DNA from: CAYSAD01 sp964428955 | GTDB taxonomy: Bacteria > Patescibacteriota > Saccharimonadia > Saccharimonadales > Saccharimonadaceae | Direction: 5' to 3' | Assembly (NCBI GenBank): GCA_964428955.1 | Contig: CAYSAD010000005.1 | Location: 1 to 57,563 of the forward strand | Length of the DNA stretch: 57,563 nt | Part shown: in pieces, positions 33,466 through 42,788 of the stretch | How the letters are laid out: every line of letters begins with the position of its first letter | How positions within the stretch are numbered: position 1 is the first letter of the stretch | Notes under the pieces: generated by a model | What the model was told of the DNA's origin: nothing | Database searches by the model: none | The model's input: only the letters and a program-made list of their open reading frames with translations | Translations under genes and position numbers: made by a program

Positions 33466-34377
33466 ATGCAAAAGATTCTGCTCTATTATAAATTCACACC
33501 GATTAAAGATCCGGTCGCAGTGACGTTATGGCAAAAAACGCTGACTGAGGGCTTGAATTTGCGTGGGCGGATTTTAGTGAGTGGGCACGGTCTCAACGGT
33601 ACGGTTGGTGGTGGGATGGATGATTTAAAGAAATACATCAAAGAAACGAAAAAGTTTCCTGGTTTTAAGGATATCGTTTTTAAGTGGTCCGATGGTGGTC
33701 GCGATGATTTTCCGCGCATGAGTGTGAGAGTGCGACGCGAACTGGTTGGCTTCAAAAATAGCGAAGATGAATTCACGGTTGATGAAAGCGGCGTTGTCGG
33801 TGGTGGCGAACATTTGAAGCCGAAGCAAGTTCATGAACTTATCGAAAAGTATGGTGAGGACGTAATCTTTTTTGATGGCCGTAATGAACACGAAGCAAAG
33901 ATCGGTAAATTCAAAAACGCGATCGTGCCGAACACTAACACCTCACGAGATTTTATCACTGAGCTTGAAAGTGACAAATATGATGATATCAAAGATAAAA
34001 AAATCGTCACCTATTGTACTGGTGGCATTCGCTGTGAAATCATTAGTATGATGATGAAAAAGCGTGGCTTCAAAGATGTTTACCAAATTGATGGTGGCAT
34101 CGTGAAGTACGGTGAAGCATATGGTGATGATGGCCTATGGGAGGGCTCACTGCGCGTGTTCGATGATCGTATGACGGTTAATTTCTCCGATCATGCCAAG
34201 ACTATTGGCGAATGCACGCATTGCGGCGGCAAGACGAGTAATTTTGAAAACTGCGCGCTTGCCAACTGCAATGACTTAGTATTGGTTTGCGAGACTTGCA
34301 AACAGAATCCCGATTTGTTATTTCATACTGAAGCCTGCAGACGGAACCACCGAGTTAAGACTGGTATGACTGCTTAA
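33466..34377 (+). CDS. trhO: tRNA uridine(34) hydroxylase TrhO (rhodanese domain)
   Basis: Oxygen-dependent hydroxylation of U34 in certain tRNAs. An N-terminal ferredoxin-like domain (1-95) is followed by a rhodanese domain (about 115-225) whose active loop reads YCTGGIRCE with the catalytic Cys. The C-terminal tail is Cys-rich (CTHCGG, NCALANC, CETCKQ, EACRRNH) and may bind metal; many TrhO/YceA proteins have this extension. 303 residues. Together with mnmA it points to attention to wobble uridines. Confidence 0.92.
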   Translation: MQKILLYYKFTPIKDPVAVTLWQKTLTEGLNLRGRILVSGHGLNGTVGGGMDDLKKYIKETKKFPGFKDIVFKWSDGGRDDFPRMSVRVRRELVGFKNSEDEFTVDESGVVGGGEHLKPKQVHELIEKYGEDVIFFDGRNEHEAKIGKFKNAIVPNTNTSRDFITELESDKYDDIKDKKIVTYCTGGIRCEIISMMMKKRGFKDVYQIDGGIVKYGEAYGDDGLWEGSLRVFDDRMTVNFSDHAKTIGECTHCGGKTSNFENCALANCNDLVLVCETCKQNPDLLFHTEACRRNHRVKTGMTA

Positions 34378-34382
34378 GTCAG

Positions 34383-36020
34383 TTACTCGCTCGCAATGTC
34401 GCGCTTGGTAAAACCAATGACACCGAGGCAAGCAAGAATCCCACCAATCACCACCAGCCAGACAATCGTTGACCAATCAGGATCTTTAACCGGTGAGGTT
34501 GAGACGTAGTGAAATAGTGATGTCTTTTCGACGAAGCTCGGCAGGGTAACGAGTGCTTTGAAAATATCAAGCATGTATGACCAAGCAATGACAATACCCA
34601 TGCCAACAACAGCTATTCGCGGCCACAGACCGTAGATCAATGCACCAATACCGAGCACGGTAAGTACGACGGCAATCGGATTGAAGGCGCCAAGTAGTAG
34701 TGTGCGTAGAGTAAGGACGTCAATGCCTTCAACGCGAGCGATACCCCACGCCAGGAACGCTGCCGCAAATGCTATAAACGCAACGACGATAACGACGAGC
34801 GTTAATCGGCCAGCAAGCCAACGACTGCGCGCTACCGGTTGGACGAGAAGGTTGTCAAGATAGCCTTTGGCTTCATCGCGACGAATACTAGCGAGTAGCA
34901 GTGTCACCATGACGAGTAAAATCATCACAACGATGAGGTTGCCGATACCGATAAAAGCAATTGCCATATCATCAGACGAGTGACCGAGTTGGCCGATGAT
35001 TTTCTGTGCGCCCGACGCGTCTTTGAGAATATCAACACTTAGCTTAGCGAGTCCTACGATAAGACCAGTGAAGGCTAATGTGCCGATCGTCCACCAGCCA
35101 AATGTCCAGCTCTGTTGGCGTACGGCAAGTGTCAACGGAGAACCAAGCAGGGAAAAATGTGATCGTGCGACATCAGATTCACGTAAGAGACTGGCGCCCA
35201 TGTCGCGTCGCTCGGCCAAGAAAATGCCGAAGCCGATAAATAACACACTACAAAGCATTGGTGGTAATAGCCAAGCAGCGTGAGGTCCCAATACTGGATT
35301 AAGAAGGTCGGTCCAACCGAACGGTGTCAGATGCTTCAGCCAGTTCAGATCAGGATTACTATTACCCGCTCCACGAACGACAAATAGTAATAAAAGCGGC
35401 ACTAGGCCGTACATGATGGCTCGGCCACGGGTACGTGCCAATTGGCTAGTAAAAATACCTAGTGCCGCAAAGACGACACCGGGCAAATAAACGCCGAGCA
35501 TCAGAAGCGCTGCGTTTCCTGGTAATAAACCAATGTTTGGCAATTGGCCAAGACTAGCGAGTCCAACGAAAGCTAGTGCGAATGAAATAATCACGGAGCC
35601 GCTTAAACCCAGGAGAAGCTGAGTGCTGGCTCGTCGTTTTGTCGTGTTGCCACTCAGAATCGCCTCGAGCCGGCCGTCTTCCTCTTGGCCGCGCAGTAGT
35701 CGAGTGGTAACGAGTAGTCCCCAGATGGCAGTGACCATTGTCATCAATGTGATAGATTTATATATCGAATAACTCGCCGGTTCGGCAGCATTAGCTGTTT
35801 CACCAGCCATAAAACCAAGCGCTGGTGCGGCTTCAAGCGTTTTTACGAACGCTTGCCGCGCGGTAGCGCTCGGGTAAGCTTCGTTATACGCTGGACCTTG
35901 TGCACCCATCACGATACCGGCAATCAATCCGATAATGACTGCGCCGCGGATCGTTTGGCGAAAACCAAACCGACGTAATGCACGATTCGTCGAACGTTGA
36001 GGAGATATAGTGGTTGCCAT
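34383..36020 (-). CDS. ABC-2 type exporter permease, fused double unit
   Basis: 545 residues with about 12 hydrophobic helices, read as two six-helix halves in tandem, as in Tip/OleC-like antibiotic exporters. N-terminus basic, first helix at about 25-43, long loop with the AEPASYSIYKS stretch, then repeated helices; the second half begins near residue 300. Its start overlaps the stop of the ATPase gene upstream by 1 bp. It forms an exporter with that ATPase. Substrate unknown. Confidence 0.85.
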   Translation of the reverse strand: MATTISPQRSTNRALRRFGFRQTIRGAVIIGLIAGIVMGAQGPAYNEAYPSATARQAFVKTLEAAPALGFMAGETANAAEPASYSIYKSITLMTMVTAIWGLLVTTRLLRGQEEDGRLEAILSGNTTKRRASTQLLLGLSGSVIISFALAFVGLASLGQLPNIGLLPGNAALLMLGVYLPGVVFAALGIFTSQLARTRGRAIMYGLVPLLLLFVVRGAGNSNPDLNWLKHLTPFGWTDLLNPVLGPHAAWLLPPMLCSVLFIGFGIFLAERRDMGASLLRESDVARSHFSLLGSPLTLAVRQQSWTFGWWTIGTLAFTGLIVGLAKLSVDILKDASGAQKIIGQLGHSSDDMAIAFIGIGNLIVVMILLVMVTLLLASIRRDEAKGYLDNLLVQPVARSRWLAGRLTLVVIVVAFIAFAAAFLAWGIARVEGIDVLTLRTLLLGAFNPIAVVLTVLGIGALIYGLWPRIAVVGMGIVIAWSYMLDIFKALVTLPSFVEKTSLFHYVSTSPVKDPDWSTIVWLVVIGGILACLGVIGFTKRDIASE

Positions 36021-36937
36021 TACTTTTTCTCAGCGGCCTTATGTGTGTCGGCTAGATTGGTTTTAGTGGTATAGATCGCTAAGAACAGTTCTTCCAACGA
36101 CGGCTTACGGCTCAAAAAACTAAGTGGCTTGGCTTTGGCACAGACGGCTAGTAGCTCGTCGATCGAACCATTGACGTTGCAGCGTAAAAATGTATCATGT
36201 ATTTCAACCCGGCTTACTCCTTTTAAGTGTGAAACATCAGGCGGCGTCCCTGGGAATGTCGCTTCAACGGTAATTGCTGATAGGTGACTGAGTTCGTCTA
36301 GTGTACCGAGTTCAACTAATTTTCCATCCTTTAGAACAGCCACGCGATCGCATAGTTCTTCGACTTCCTCAAGCATGTGCGAAGAAAGGAATACCGTCTG
36401 ACCGTTTCGTTTAGCTTTCAGTACTTCATCGCGGAAAACTTTGGCCATGACCGGATCGAGACCGGAGGTCGGTTCGTCAAAGATGAGCAGTTTGGCTCGA
36501 GTAGCAAGCGCCGCGATGAGGGCGATTTTCTGACGGTTCCCTTTGGAATAATCGCGAATTTTCTTGTTGGGATCAAAATCGAACTTCTTCACGAGCACGG
36601 CCTGATAGTCATCATCAACAGAACCGTGAATGTTCGCTAGGAATTTTAACGTCTCGGCGCCAGTCAGGTTTGGCCAATAGCTCGTTTCACCCGGTACATA
36701 GGCGATGTCTTTGTGAATAGTCACGACTTGGTTACTGCTGTCGTGGCCAAATATCGTAGCCGTTCCATTAGTTGGTTTAATGAGTCCAAGTAGCAATCGG
36801 ATGGTTGTGGTCTTGCCGGCACCATTTGGGCCGAGATAGCCTAGTATTTCACCCGCTTTAACGGTGATATTTAGTTGGTCGAGCGCGGCTTTTTTACCGT
36901 AAACTTTGGTAAGATTATGAGTTTTTATAATATCCAC
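36020..36937 (-). CDS. ABC exporter ATPase
   Basis: 305 residues from a GTG with AAGGAACT upstream on the reverse strand. Walker A GPNGAGKTT near 35, degenerate signature YSKGNRQKIAL near 134 and Walker B LLIFDEPTSGLDP near 155, followed by the SHMLEEVEELCDR H-loop region. The altered signature is normal for the BcrA/antibiotic-exporter subfamily. C-terminal 80 residues form a small regulatory domain. Partner of the permease downstream. Confidence 0.93.
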   Translation of the reverse strand: MDIIKTHNLTKVYGKKAALDQLNITVKAGEILGYLGPNGAGKTTTIRLLLGLIKPTNGTATIFGHDSSNQVVTIHKDIAYVPGETSYWPNLTGAETLKFLANIHGSVDDDYQAVLVKKFDFDPNKKIRDYSKGNRQKIALIAALATRAKLLIFDEPTSGLDPVMAKVFRDEVLKAKRNGQTVFLSSHMLEEVEELCDRVAVLKDGKLVELGTLDELSHLSAITVEATFPGTPPDVSHLKGVSRVEIHDTFLRCNVNGSIDELLAVCAKAKPLSFLSRKPSLEELFLAIYTTKTNLADTHKAAEKK

Positions 36938-37035
36938 GAGAGTTCCTTGTTTATAACCCTATTCTTCCACTTTTACAATCAACATTCAATACTTAGACGC
37001 GCTGAAAAGCTAAAGTGCGCTCGTGCTATTCAGAG

Positions 37036-37055
37036 TATAATAAACATAAGGAGGT
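37036..37055 (+). promoter_or_regulatory. Promoter and strong Shine-Dalgarno of VOC operon
   Basis: TATAAT (37036-37041) followed by AAGGAGGT (37048-37055) and the ATG at 37060. One of few promoters here paired with a full Shine-Dalgarno. Confidence 0.65.
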
Positions 37056-37059
37056 ACGT

Positions 37060-37440
37060 ATGAAATATATAGCAACGTTCGGTGGGCTCTCAACCAATGA
37101 TCTCGCTACGAGCAAGCAATTTTATGAAAGAATCGGTGTCACAGTTGATGAAGAACCGATGGGACTCAAACTTTCACTCCATGGTGGTGCCGAAGTATTC
37201 ATCTACGAAAAATCAGACCATCGACCAGCGACGTACACGGTGTTAAATTTTGTTGTCGAGAGTATCGATACAGCAGTTGACGAGCTCGTTGCGACGGGCG
37301 TGACTATGGAACGATACGATAACATGCCAGCACCACAAGATGAGCGTGGGGTACTTAGGGGCAAAGATGCGAATATGGGGCCAAATATTGCATGGTTTAA
37401 AGATCCAAGCGGTAATATTTTGGCACTGATAGAAGAATAA
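37060..37440 (+). CDS. VOC-fold (glyoxalase/dioxygenase superfamily) protein 1
   Basis: 126 residues from the ATG at 37060 set by the Shine-Dalgarno. Two beta-alpha-beta-beta-beta modules; GGLSTNDLATSKQFYERIGV at the start and the Glu-ending WFKDPSGNILALIEE at the C-terminus are typical. Such proteins bind a metal and act on methylglyoxal, fosfomycin, bleomycin or other small molecules; the substrate cannot be read from sequence. First of three adjacent VOC genes. Confidence 0.82.
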   Translation: MKYIATFGGLSTNDLATSKQFYERIGVTVDEEPMGLKLSLHGGAEVFIYEKSDHRPATYTVLNFVVESIDTAVDELVATGVTMERYDNMPAPQDERGVLRGKDANMGPNIAWFKDPSGNILALIEE

Positions 37441-37457
37441 ATGGTGAGGAGGTTAGT

Positions 37458-37877
37458 ATGAGCAAACAAGTATTTATCAATCTACCGGTTAGTGATTTGG
37501 CAAAATCAACGGCGTTTTACGAAGCTCTCGGCTTTACGAAAAACCCCGCCTTTTCCGATGAAAAGGCGAGCGGCATGATGTGGTCGGATGATATTTTCGT
37601 CATGTTGATAACACATGATTTTTATCAACACTTCATTTCGAATAAAGCAATTGCCGATCCACATACGCAGTCTGGTGTGCTCCTTGCACTGAGCTTAGAA
37701 AGCAAAGATGCGGTGCAACAATTTGCCAATACGGCTAAAGCTAACGGAGGTAATTACTACCAGGTCGACATGGATGTGCCAGAGAATATGATGTTTGGCT
37801 ACGAAGTCGAAGACCCTGATGGTAATCACTGGGAGCCAGTTTGGATGAACGAAAACTTTAATCCGCAGGAGTCATAA
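37458..37877 (+). CDS. VOC-fold protein 2
   Basis: 139 residues preceded by GAGGAGG. FINLPVSDLAKSTAFYEALGF opens the first module, and EVEDPDGNHWEPVWMNE closes the second, with His and Glu as likely metal ligands. The type matches the glyoxalase/extradiol-dioxygenase-like group often annotated as lactoylglutathione lyase-like. Tandem with its neighbours, 17 bp after the first and 2 bp before the third. Confidence 0.83.
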   Translation: MSKQVFINLPVSDLAKSTAFYEALGFTKNPAFSDEKASGMMWSDDIFVMLITHDFYQHFISNKAIADPHTQSGVLLALSLESKDAVQQFANTAKANGGNYYQVDMDVPENMMFGYEVEDPDGNHWEPVWMNENFNPQES

Positions 37878-37879
37878 AT

Positions 37880-38344
37880 ATGTCACAGAAAATAACCCCG
37901 AGTCTATGGTTCGATATGAACGCTGAGGAAGCGATGAACTATTACTGCGAAGTTTTTCCAAATTCGCACATTAACCATATAGAGAAATATCCCGATGAGT
38001 CACTCGACGAGCATTTCAAAGGGATGAGCGGCAAAGTAATCAACGGACACTTCACGCTCGATGGCGTGGACTTCATCTGCCTCGATGGTGGTCCGACGTT
38101 CACATTCAACGAAGCCGTTTCATTCACCGTCACATGTAAAGATCAAGAAGAAATTGATTATTATTGGGGCAAACTTTCGCACGTACCGGCAAGTGAGCAG
38201 TGCGGTTGGTGTAAAGATAAGTTCGGCTTGAGCTGGCAAATCATTCCCGAAAGTATGAGCGAGTTATTGGCTCGGGGTCCAGCTGCTGTTCAGGCGATGA
38301 TGCAGATGAAGAAAATCATCATCGCTGATTTGCAGCAAGCATAG
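37880..38344 (+). CDS. VOC-fold PhnB-like protein 3
   Basis: 154 residues. ITPSLWFDMNAEEAMNYYCEVFPNS and FGLSWQIIPESMSELL match the PhnB/3-demethylubiquinone methyltransferase-like subgroup of the VOC superfamily, which are not true methyltransferases. Last gene of the VOC cluster; no obvious terminator behind it. Confidence 0.85.
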   Translation: MSQKITPSLWFDMNAEEAMNYYCEVFPNSHINHIEKYPDESLDEHFKGMSGKVINGHFTLDGVDFICLDGGPTFTFNEAVSFTVTCKDQEEIDYYWGKLSHVPASEQCGWCKDKFGLSWQIIPESMSELLARGPAAVQAMMQMKKIIIADLQQA

Positions 38345-38397
38345 GGATTAATATTGCTATAATCGTACCGTAACTATTATTCTTAAATAGATATCGC

Positions 38398-38403
38398 TAC
38401 AAT
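38398..38403 (+). promoter_or_regulatory. -10 box of VIT1-like gene
   Basis: TACAAT, 7 nt before the ATG; another TATAAT at 38359-38364 lies further up and may be an additional promoter. Confidence 0.5.
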
Positions 38404-38410
38404 AAGAAGA

Positions 38411-39139
38411 ATGGATAAAAAAATCGACTCAAAAATTAGCGCCGAACTGCGTAATCGGGCGGCGCTCGTCCAGCGGGGCAGCGCCAGGGCAGCAGTGCTA
38501 GGTGTTAATGACGGTTTGGTCAGTACCGTTTGTTTGGTAATTGGCGTGGCTGCTGCCCACGGTTCACAGGGCGCGGTTTTGACAGCAGGTTTCGCGGGTC
38601 TTCTAGCCGGTGCAATTTCGATGGCGGCTGGTGAATGGATTTCGGTCCGCTCACAGGTGGAGTTGTTCGGTGGTGTTTTGCAAGATTTAAAGCGGGCCAT
38701 GAAAGAAGACAAAGATCATTTGATTCATTCGCTAGCTCACACGCTAGCTAGTCGTGGTATGGATATTAAGACTGCTCACCAGGCGGTGAGTGATATAGCC
38801 CGTAATGATGAACACTTCACAGCACTCTATACTGCTCAAGTGATTGGTATGAATCAGGATGAACTCGGTTCGCCGTGGCATGCTGCTTTTTCATCGTTCT
38901 TTTTGTTCATTGCCGGTGCGGCTGTGCCGATTATTCCTTGGCTCTTTACCTCAGGTAGTAAAGGTATCATCACCTCAATCATCATCACCTCAATTGCCGG
39001 TTTGTTTGTCGGTGGCTTTGTAGCAAGTTCAAGCGGCCGTAATCTCTGGTATGGGGCATTTCGCCAGTTGGCTATCATCATTGCCGCTTCGATTGTTACC
39101 TACGGTGTCGGTTCGTTGTTTGGCGTTGTCATCGGCTAG
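38411..39139 (+). CDS. VIT1/CCC1-family iron/manganese transporter
   Basis: 242 residues with five hydrophobic helices. The first conserved motif is AAVLGVNDGLVSTVCLVIGV near 29-48, the second AGAISMAAGEWISVRSQVEL near 73-92; both carry the acidic and Met residues lining the ion path. A cytoplasmic helical segment (about 95-155) with several Asp, Glu and His residues would form the metal-binding bundle. Exports Fe2+ or Mn2+ from the cytosol against toxicity. Confidence 0.93.
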   Translation: MDKKIDSKISAELRNRAALVQRGSARAAVLGVNDGLVSTVCLVIGVAAAHGSQGAVLTAGFAGLLAGAISMAAGEWISVRSQVELFGGVLQDLKRAMKEDKDHLIHSLAHTLASRGMDIKTAHQAVSDIARNDEHFTALYTAQVIGMNQDELGSPWHAAFSSFFLFIAGAAVPIIPWLFTSGSKGIITSIIITSIAGLFVGGFVASSSGRNLWYGAFRQLAIIIAASIVTYGVGSLFGVVIG

Positions 39140-39148
39140 TCATATACT
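39120..39148 (+). promoter_or_regulatory. uvrC promoter
   Basis: TTGGCG (39120-39125), 17 bp, TATACT (39143-39148), 6 nt before the GTG. Confidence 0.6.
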
Positions 39149-39154
39149 TATAAC

Positions 39155-40708
39155 GTGAACCAAAGACTTGAAGCTAAACTGAAGACATTGCCACGTAGCC
39201 CTGGCGTTTATTTCCATAAATCGAAAGCCGGTGAAATAATCTACGTTGGCAAGGCGGCGGTACTTCGGAATCGAGTGCGCCAATATTTCCAATCAAAACG
39301 TGATATGGACATCAAAACTCAGGCTTTAGTGACGGAAATTGACGATACCGATTGGGTTGAAACTGAAAGCGAAATTGATGCGTTGTTCTTGGAAAGCGAA
39401 ATGGTTAAGCGCTACATGCCACGGTTCAATATACTGTTGCGCGACGACAAGTCACAGAGCTTCGTGCGTATCGACACGAAAAACGAATGGCCGTATGTGA
39501 GTTTTACTCGCAATCCAAGTGATGATGGCGCGGATTATTTCGGCCCGTTTTACAATGGCTATGCCCTGAAGAAAGCTTTACGTCATCTGCGGCCGGTTTT
39601 TCCGTATCTCGTCAAGCCGTTCGAAAAACAAACCTCGCGGCTGGATGAGGATCTAGGTCTGAGCCCCAAGATAAGCGATGGCTCACAGGCATATAAAGCA
39701 AATCTACAGAAGCTCATCAGCTATATAAAAGGTAATCGAAAAGCACTTGCTGCCGAGATTGAAAAAGACATGAAATCAGCAGCTCGGCGACACGACTTTG
39801 AAGATGCTGCGCGCTTAAGAAACAAACTTTCGCATATGAAAGAGCTCCAGCGCCGGGTGATGTTTGGCGACCGGGAATTTCTCGATATCAGCAAGGATCG
39901 TGCGCTCGGTTTGTTGACCGAGTTACTTGGACTTAAGGCTGCTCCAGCGCGTATCGAGGGTTATGATATTTCGCACATGTCGGGTACGAACGTGGTGGCC
40001 AGTATGGTGGTGTTTACGAATGGCGTCAGCGATCGGGCTGAGTATCGCAAGTTCAAGATGATGAGACAAACCAATGATGACACAGCCAACATTCACGATA
40101 CGCTACTAAGACGGCTAGGTGAAAAAAATCTAACAAGTTGGGGCAAGCCGAATCTATTGCTGATCGATGGCGGCAAAGGCCAATTAGAGGCGGCAATTCG
40201 TGCGCAACATGAACGTGGTGTGCAAATCCCAATTATCAGTATTGCGAAGCGTGAGGAAGAAATCATTATTTCTAAAGCTGGCTCGAATATCGATACGGCG
40301 TTTATTGAGAGTTTGCAAAAGAATCCGCGTAGCGGTATAGCGGTCGTGAACGAGAAAGCATATTATATTGTTAATCTTCACCCTGGGCAGCTCAATGCTG
40401 GCACGCATTCCAAAAATCTGCGCGGCGGCAATACGTTTTCAACCTACAGCGACGTTGTGAAGCTATTGCAACGAATCCGCGACGAATCACATCGTTTTGC
40501 CGTTAGTTATCACACGGTGTTGAAGCGTCAGAAACAAACAGCCAGTAACTTGGAAGAAATCCCCGGTATTGGTCCGGCGACGCGACGGAAGTTAATCCGT
40601 ACTTTCGGCAGTCTGCGCAAAGTTAACGAAGCCACGCCAGATGCCATCGCCCAAGCAATCGGTCAAGCTAAGGCTGATGCTTTAGTGCGTTATTTGCCCC
40701 TATCGTAA
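39155..40708 (+). CDS. uvrC: Excinuclease ABC subunit C
   Basis: Makes both incisions in nucleotide excision repair. The GIY-YIG domain spans residues 10-95 (GVYFHKSKAGEIIYVGKA), a UvrB-binding UVR helix lies near 200-235 (AARRHDFEDAARLRNKL), the RNase H-like half near 265-420 contains YDISHMSGTNVVASMVVF and LLIDGGKGQLEAA, and a helix-hairpin-helix pair near 465-512 has IPGIGPATRRKLIRTF. At 517 residues it is shorter than the 600 of E. coli but all modules are present. Starts at GTG without a Shine-Dalgarno. Confidence 0.95.
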   Translation: MNQRLEAKLKTLPRSPGVYFHKSKAGEIIYVGKAAVLRNRVRQYFQSKRDMDIKTQALVTEIDDTDWVETESEIDALFLESEMVKRYMPRFNILLRDDKSQSFVRIDTKNEWPYVSFTRNPSDDGADYFGPFYNGYALKKALRHLRPVFPYLVKPFEKQTSRLDEDLGLSPKISDGSQAYKANLQKLISYIKGNRKALAAEIEKDMKSAARRHDFEDAARLRNKLSHMKELQRRVMFGDREFLDISKDRALGLLTELLGLKAAPARIEGYDISHMSGTNVVASMVVFTNGVSDRAEYRKFKMMRQTNDDTANIHDTLLRRLGEKNLTSWGKPNLLLIDGGKGQLEAAIRAQHERGVQIPIISIAKREEEIIISKAGSNIDTAFIESLQKNPRSGIAVVNEKAYYIVNLHPGQLNAGTHSKNLRGGNTFSTYSDVVKLLQRIRDESHRFAVSYHTVLKRQKQTASNLEEIPGIGPATRRKLIRTFGSLRKVNEATPDAIAQAIGQAKADALVRYLPLS

Positions 40709-40752
40709 CGCTTATGATATAGTGACGCTAAATAAGGATGAAGGTATAGCGA

Positions 40753-41169
40753 GTGAGAACGACGAGATTTGACACACGAAATGGCTTTACAATCATCGAA
40801 TTGTTGATCGTTCTGGCAGTTCTGGCAGTTCTGATATCACTTGGCTTCGTGGCGTATGGCAAATGGCGCACTCAGGCGGCGGGCAACGAAGTTAAAAGTG
40901 ATTTAGCCGGTCTGGCTGCCGGTATGAGCCATTCTCGCAATTCCCAGAAAGCTTTTCCGGTGTTACGCGAAGATACTGAGTTTGACGATAGTGCATCAGC
41001 ACGTAATACGTCAATCTATAAATCCGGCGCCAACGTTCGGCTTGTTTATAAGTTTGGTACTACTACGAAATATTGCGTCGAGGGAATCAGTCGTGCGAAG
41101 ACTGATGTCGTATATCATATAGACTCGTCTGACGGCACCCAACCACAAGCCGGTCCATGCGTCAGGTAG
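40753..41169 (+). CDS. Type IV prepilin-like protein
   Basis: 138 residues starting at GTG, with GAAGG upstream. A short leader ends in Gly before FTIIELLIVLAVLAVLISLGF, the class III signal that prepilin peptidase cleaves and methylates, with the invariant Glu at +5. The C-terminal globular part has two Cys that probably bridge. Exported to pili or pseudopili, used in CPR bacteria for host contact and DNA uptake. A TATAGT box lies at 40718-40723. A second prepilin begins at 57440. Confidence 0.9.
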   Translation: MRTTRFDTRNGFTIIELLIVLAVLAVLISLGFVAYGKWRTQAAGNEVKSDLAGLAAGMSHSRNSQKAFPVLREDTEFDDSASARNTSIYKSGANVRLVYKFGTTTKYCVEGISRAKTDVVYHIDSSDGTQPQAGPCVR

Positions 41170-41170
41170 T

Positions 41171-42370
41171 ATGGTGGTATCGATAGATTTCTTTGAGCGC
41201 AATCGCCAACAGTTGGCCAGAAAATTACGTGGCGGACTAATTATCTTAACTGGTTATAGCGCCATGCAACGTGGTAATGATGCGGCTTTTCCGTTCGAGC
41301 AGGAAGCAAATTTTTGGTATGTCACCGGCATCGAACAACCTGGTTGGCAGGTTATAATTGACGGCACGAGCCACGAATCGTGGTTGATTGCGCCAGCGGT
41401 CGATGTGATCCACCAGTTGTTTGATGGTTCGCTCAGCTATGACGATGCTAAAAAAATCAGTGGTATCACCAAGGTTTTATCAGCTGATGAAGGCCTGACC
41501 ATGCAACGGGCATTGGCCAAAAAACACAGTGTGGTATATACCGTCGATGAGCTCTCGCGCGAACATCTTAATTTCACACTTAACCCGGCTTTGCGACTAC
41601 ATAAACGTTCGCTGGAGCGGATCTTTAATGCTGTCCATGATTGCCACAAAGAGCTGGCAAGACTGAGGGCCATTAAGCAACCAGTCGAAATTGATGCGAT
41701 TAAAAAAGCGATCCGCTTAACGATCAACAGTTTCGATACCGTTCGTCAGCAACTAAATGAATACCGTTACGAATACGAAATTGAGGCTGATTTTACGCAT
41801 AGTTTCGGTAGGAAAGCCGGAGCGGGTCATGCTTACGATCCGATTATTGCCAGCGGCAAGAACGCCTGTACGTTGCATTATAGTCACAACACAGCTCGAT
41901 TACGGTCACGACAGTTAGTATTAATGGATGTCGGTGCACGTCACGGTGGTTACGCAGCTGATATTACCCGGACATATGTGCGCGGTGAGCCGACCAAACG
42001 GATGCAGGCGGTTCATGCGGCGGTTGAATCTGCTCATCAGCAGATCATTGCGTTACTTGAGCCAAATTTGAGCGTGGAGCAGTATCAGCACGATGTCGAG
42101 GTCATCATGGCGGCGGCACTTGAGTCACTCGGTTTGCCAGTTACTGATTTGCGCCAATATTTTCCACACGCCGTCAGTCACGGATTGGGCATTGATGTGC
42201 ACGATAGTCTCGGGCAGCCACGCTATTTCGAACCTGGCATGGTGTTGACGGTCGAGCCAGGCATTTACATTCCCGAAGAGGGCATTGGCGTGCGTATCGA
42301 GGACGATATTTTAATTACTGAAACCGGCCGTACGAATTTAAGTGCTGCTCTCTCGACAGGGCTATACTAA
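41171..42370 (+). CDS. Xaa-Pro aminopeptidase (M24B)
   Basis: Dinuclear-metal peptidase removing residues before proline. An N-terminal AMP_N domain (1-150) is followed by the pita-bread fold. Metal ligands appear as MDVGARHGGYAADITRTY (two Asp) near 255-272, SHGLGIDVHD (His) near 337, VEPGIYIPEEG (Glu) near 362 and RIEDDI (Glu) near 376. The start ATG at 41171 is one base after the prepilin stop. 399 residues, typical. Useful for a peptide-scavenging lifestyle. Confidence 0.93.
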   Translation: MVVSIDFFERNRQQLARKLRGGLIILTGYSAMQRGNDAAFPFEQEANFWYVTGIEQPGWQVIIDGTSHESWLIAPAVDVIHQLFDGSLSYDDAKKISGITKVLSADEGLTMQRALAKKHSVVYTVDELSREHLNFTLNPALRLHKRSLERIFNAVHDCHKELARLRAIKQPVEIDAIKKAIRLTINSFDTVRQQLNEYRYEYEIEADFTHSFGRKAGAGHAYDPIIASGKNACTLHYSHNTARLRSRQLVLMDVGARHGGYAADITRTYVRGEPTKRMQAVHAAVESAHQQIIALLEPNLSVEQYQHDVEVIMAAALESLGLPVTDLRQYFPHAVSHGLGIDVHDSLGQPRYFEPGMVLTVEPGIYIPEEGIGVRIEDDILITETGRTNLSAALSTGLY

Positions 42371-42381
42371 TTTCGTATACT
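42353..42381 (+). promoter_or_regulatory. Promoter of small membrane protein-secG operon
   Basis: TCGACA (42353-42358), 17 bp, TATACT (42376-42381), 11 nt before the ATG at 42393; sits in the 3' end of the peptidase gene. Confidence 0.55.
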
Positions 42382-42392
42382 GATAGCAGTTT

Positions 42393-42788
42393 ATGAGAAA
42401 ACAATTTTCTGTCTTTTTGTTCCGTTGGTTTTTGAACGCCTTCGGATTGTGGTTATTCGTCAAATTATTCGGTACCGGTTTCCACAGTGACGAGATTAAT
42501 GCCAGCTTGCCTGTCTTTCTTCTGGCGGGGTTGATTTTCTCAATCGTCAACGGTGTTTTGAAACCACTCATCGTCATTTTATCGCTTCCCGCGATTTTAC
42601 TGACACTTGGGCTATTTATGCTTATCGTCAACGGTCTGATGGTCTACGTGTCACTGAAGCTCGCACCTGGTCTCAGTATGACGTTCGGTTATTCAGTCCT
42701 TACCGGAATCGTCCTCAGTCTGCTAAACTATATAGTAAGTAGCGCAGTGGAATTTCGGCGCGAATTACTACAAGAGGAGCGAAATTGA
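42393..42788 (+). CDS. Phage-holin-IV-like small membrane protein
   Basis: 131 residues with four hydrophobic helices, matching the pattern of the YvlD/DUF360 'phage holin family 4' membrane proteins: WFLNAFGLWLFVKLF, FSIVNGVLKPLIVILSLPAILLTLGLF and a last helix followed by a charged tail. The chromosomal members are not phage lysis proteins. Its end overlaps the secG start. Confidence 0.82.
   Translation: MRKQFSVFLFRWFLNAFGLWLFVKLFGTGFHSDEINASLPVFLLAGLIFSIVNGVLKPLIVILSLPAILLTLGLFMLIVNGLMVYVSLKLAPGLSMTFGYSVLTGIVLSLLNYIVSSAVEFRRELLQEERN

Noticed and set aside
42393..42788. Phage lysis holin
   Set aside because: The fold resembles holin family 4 in name only; no endolysin or phage gene is nearby and it is in an operon with secG, so it is treated as a chromosomal membrane protein.
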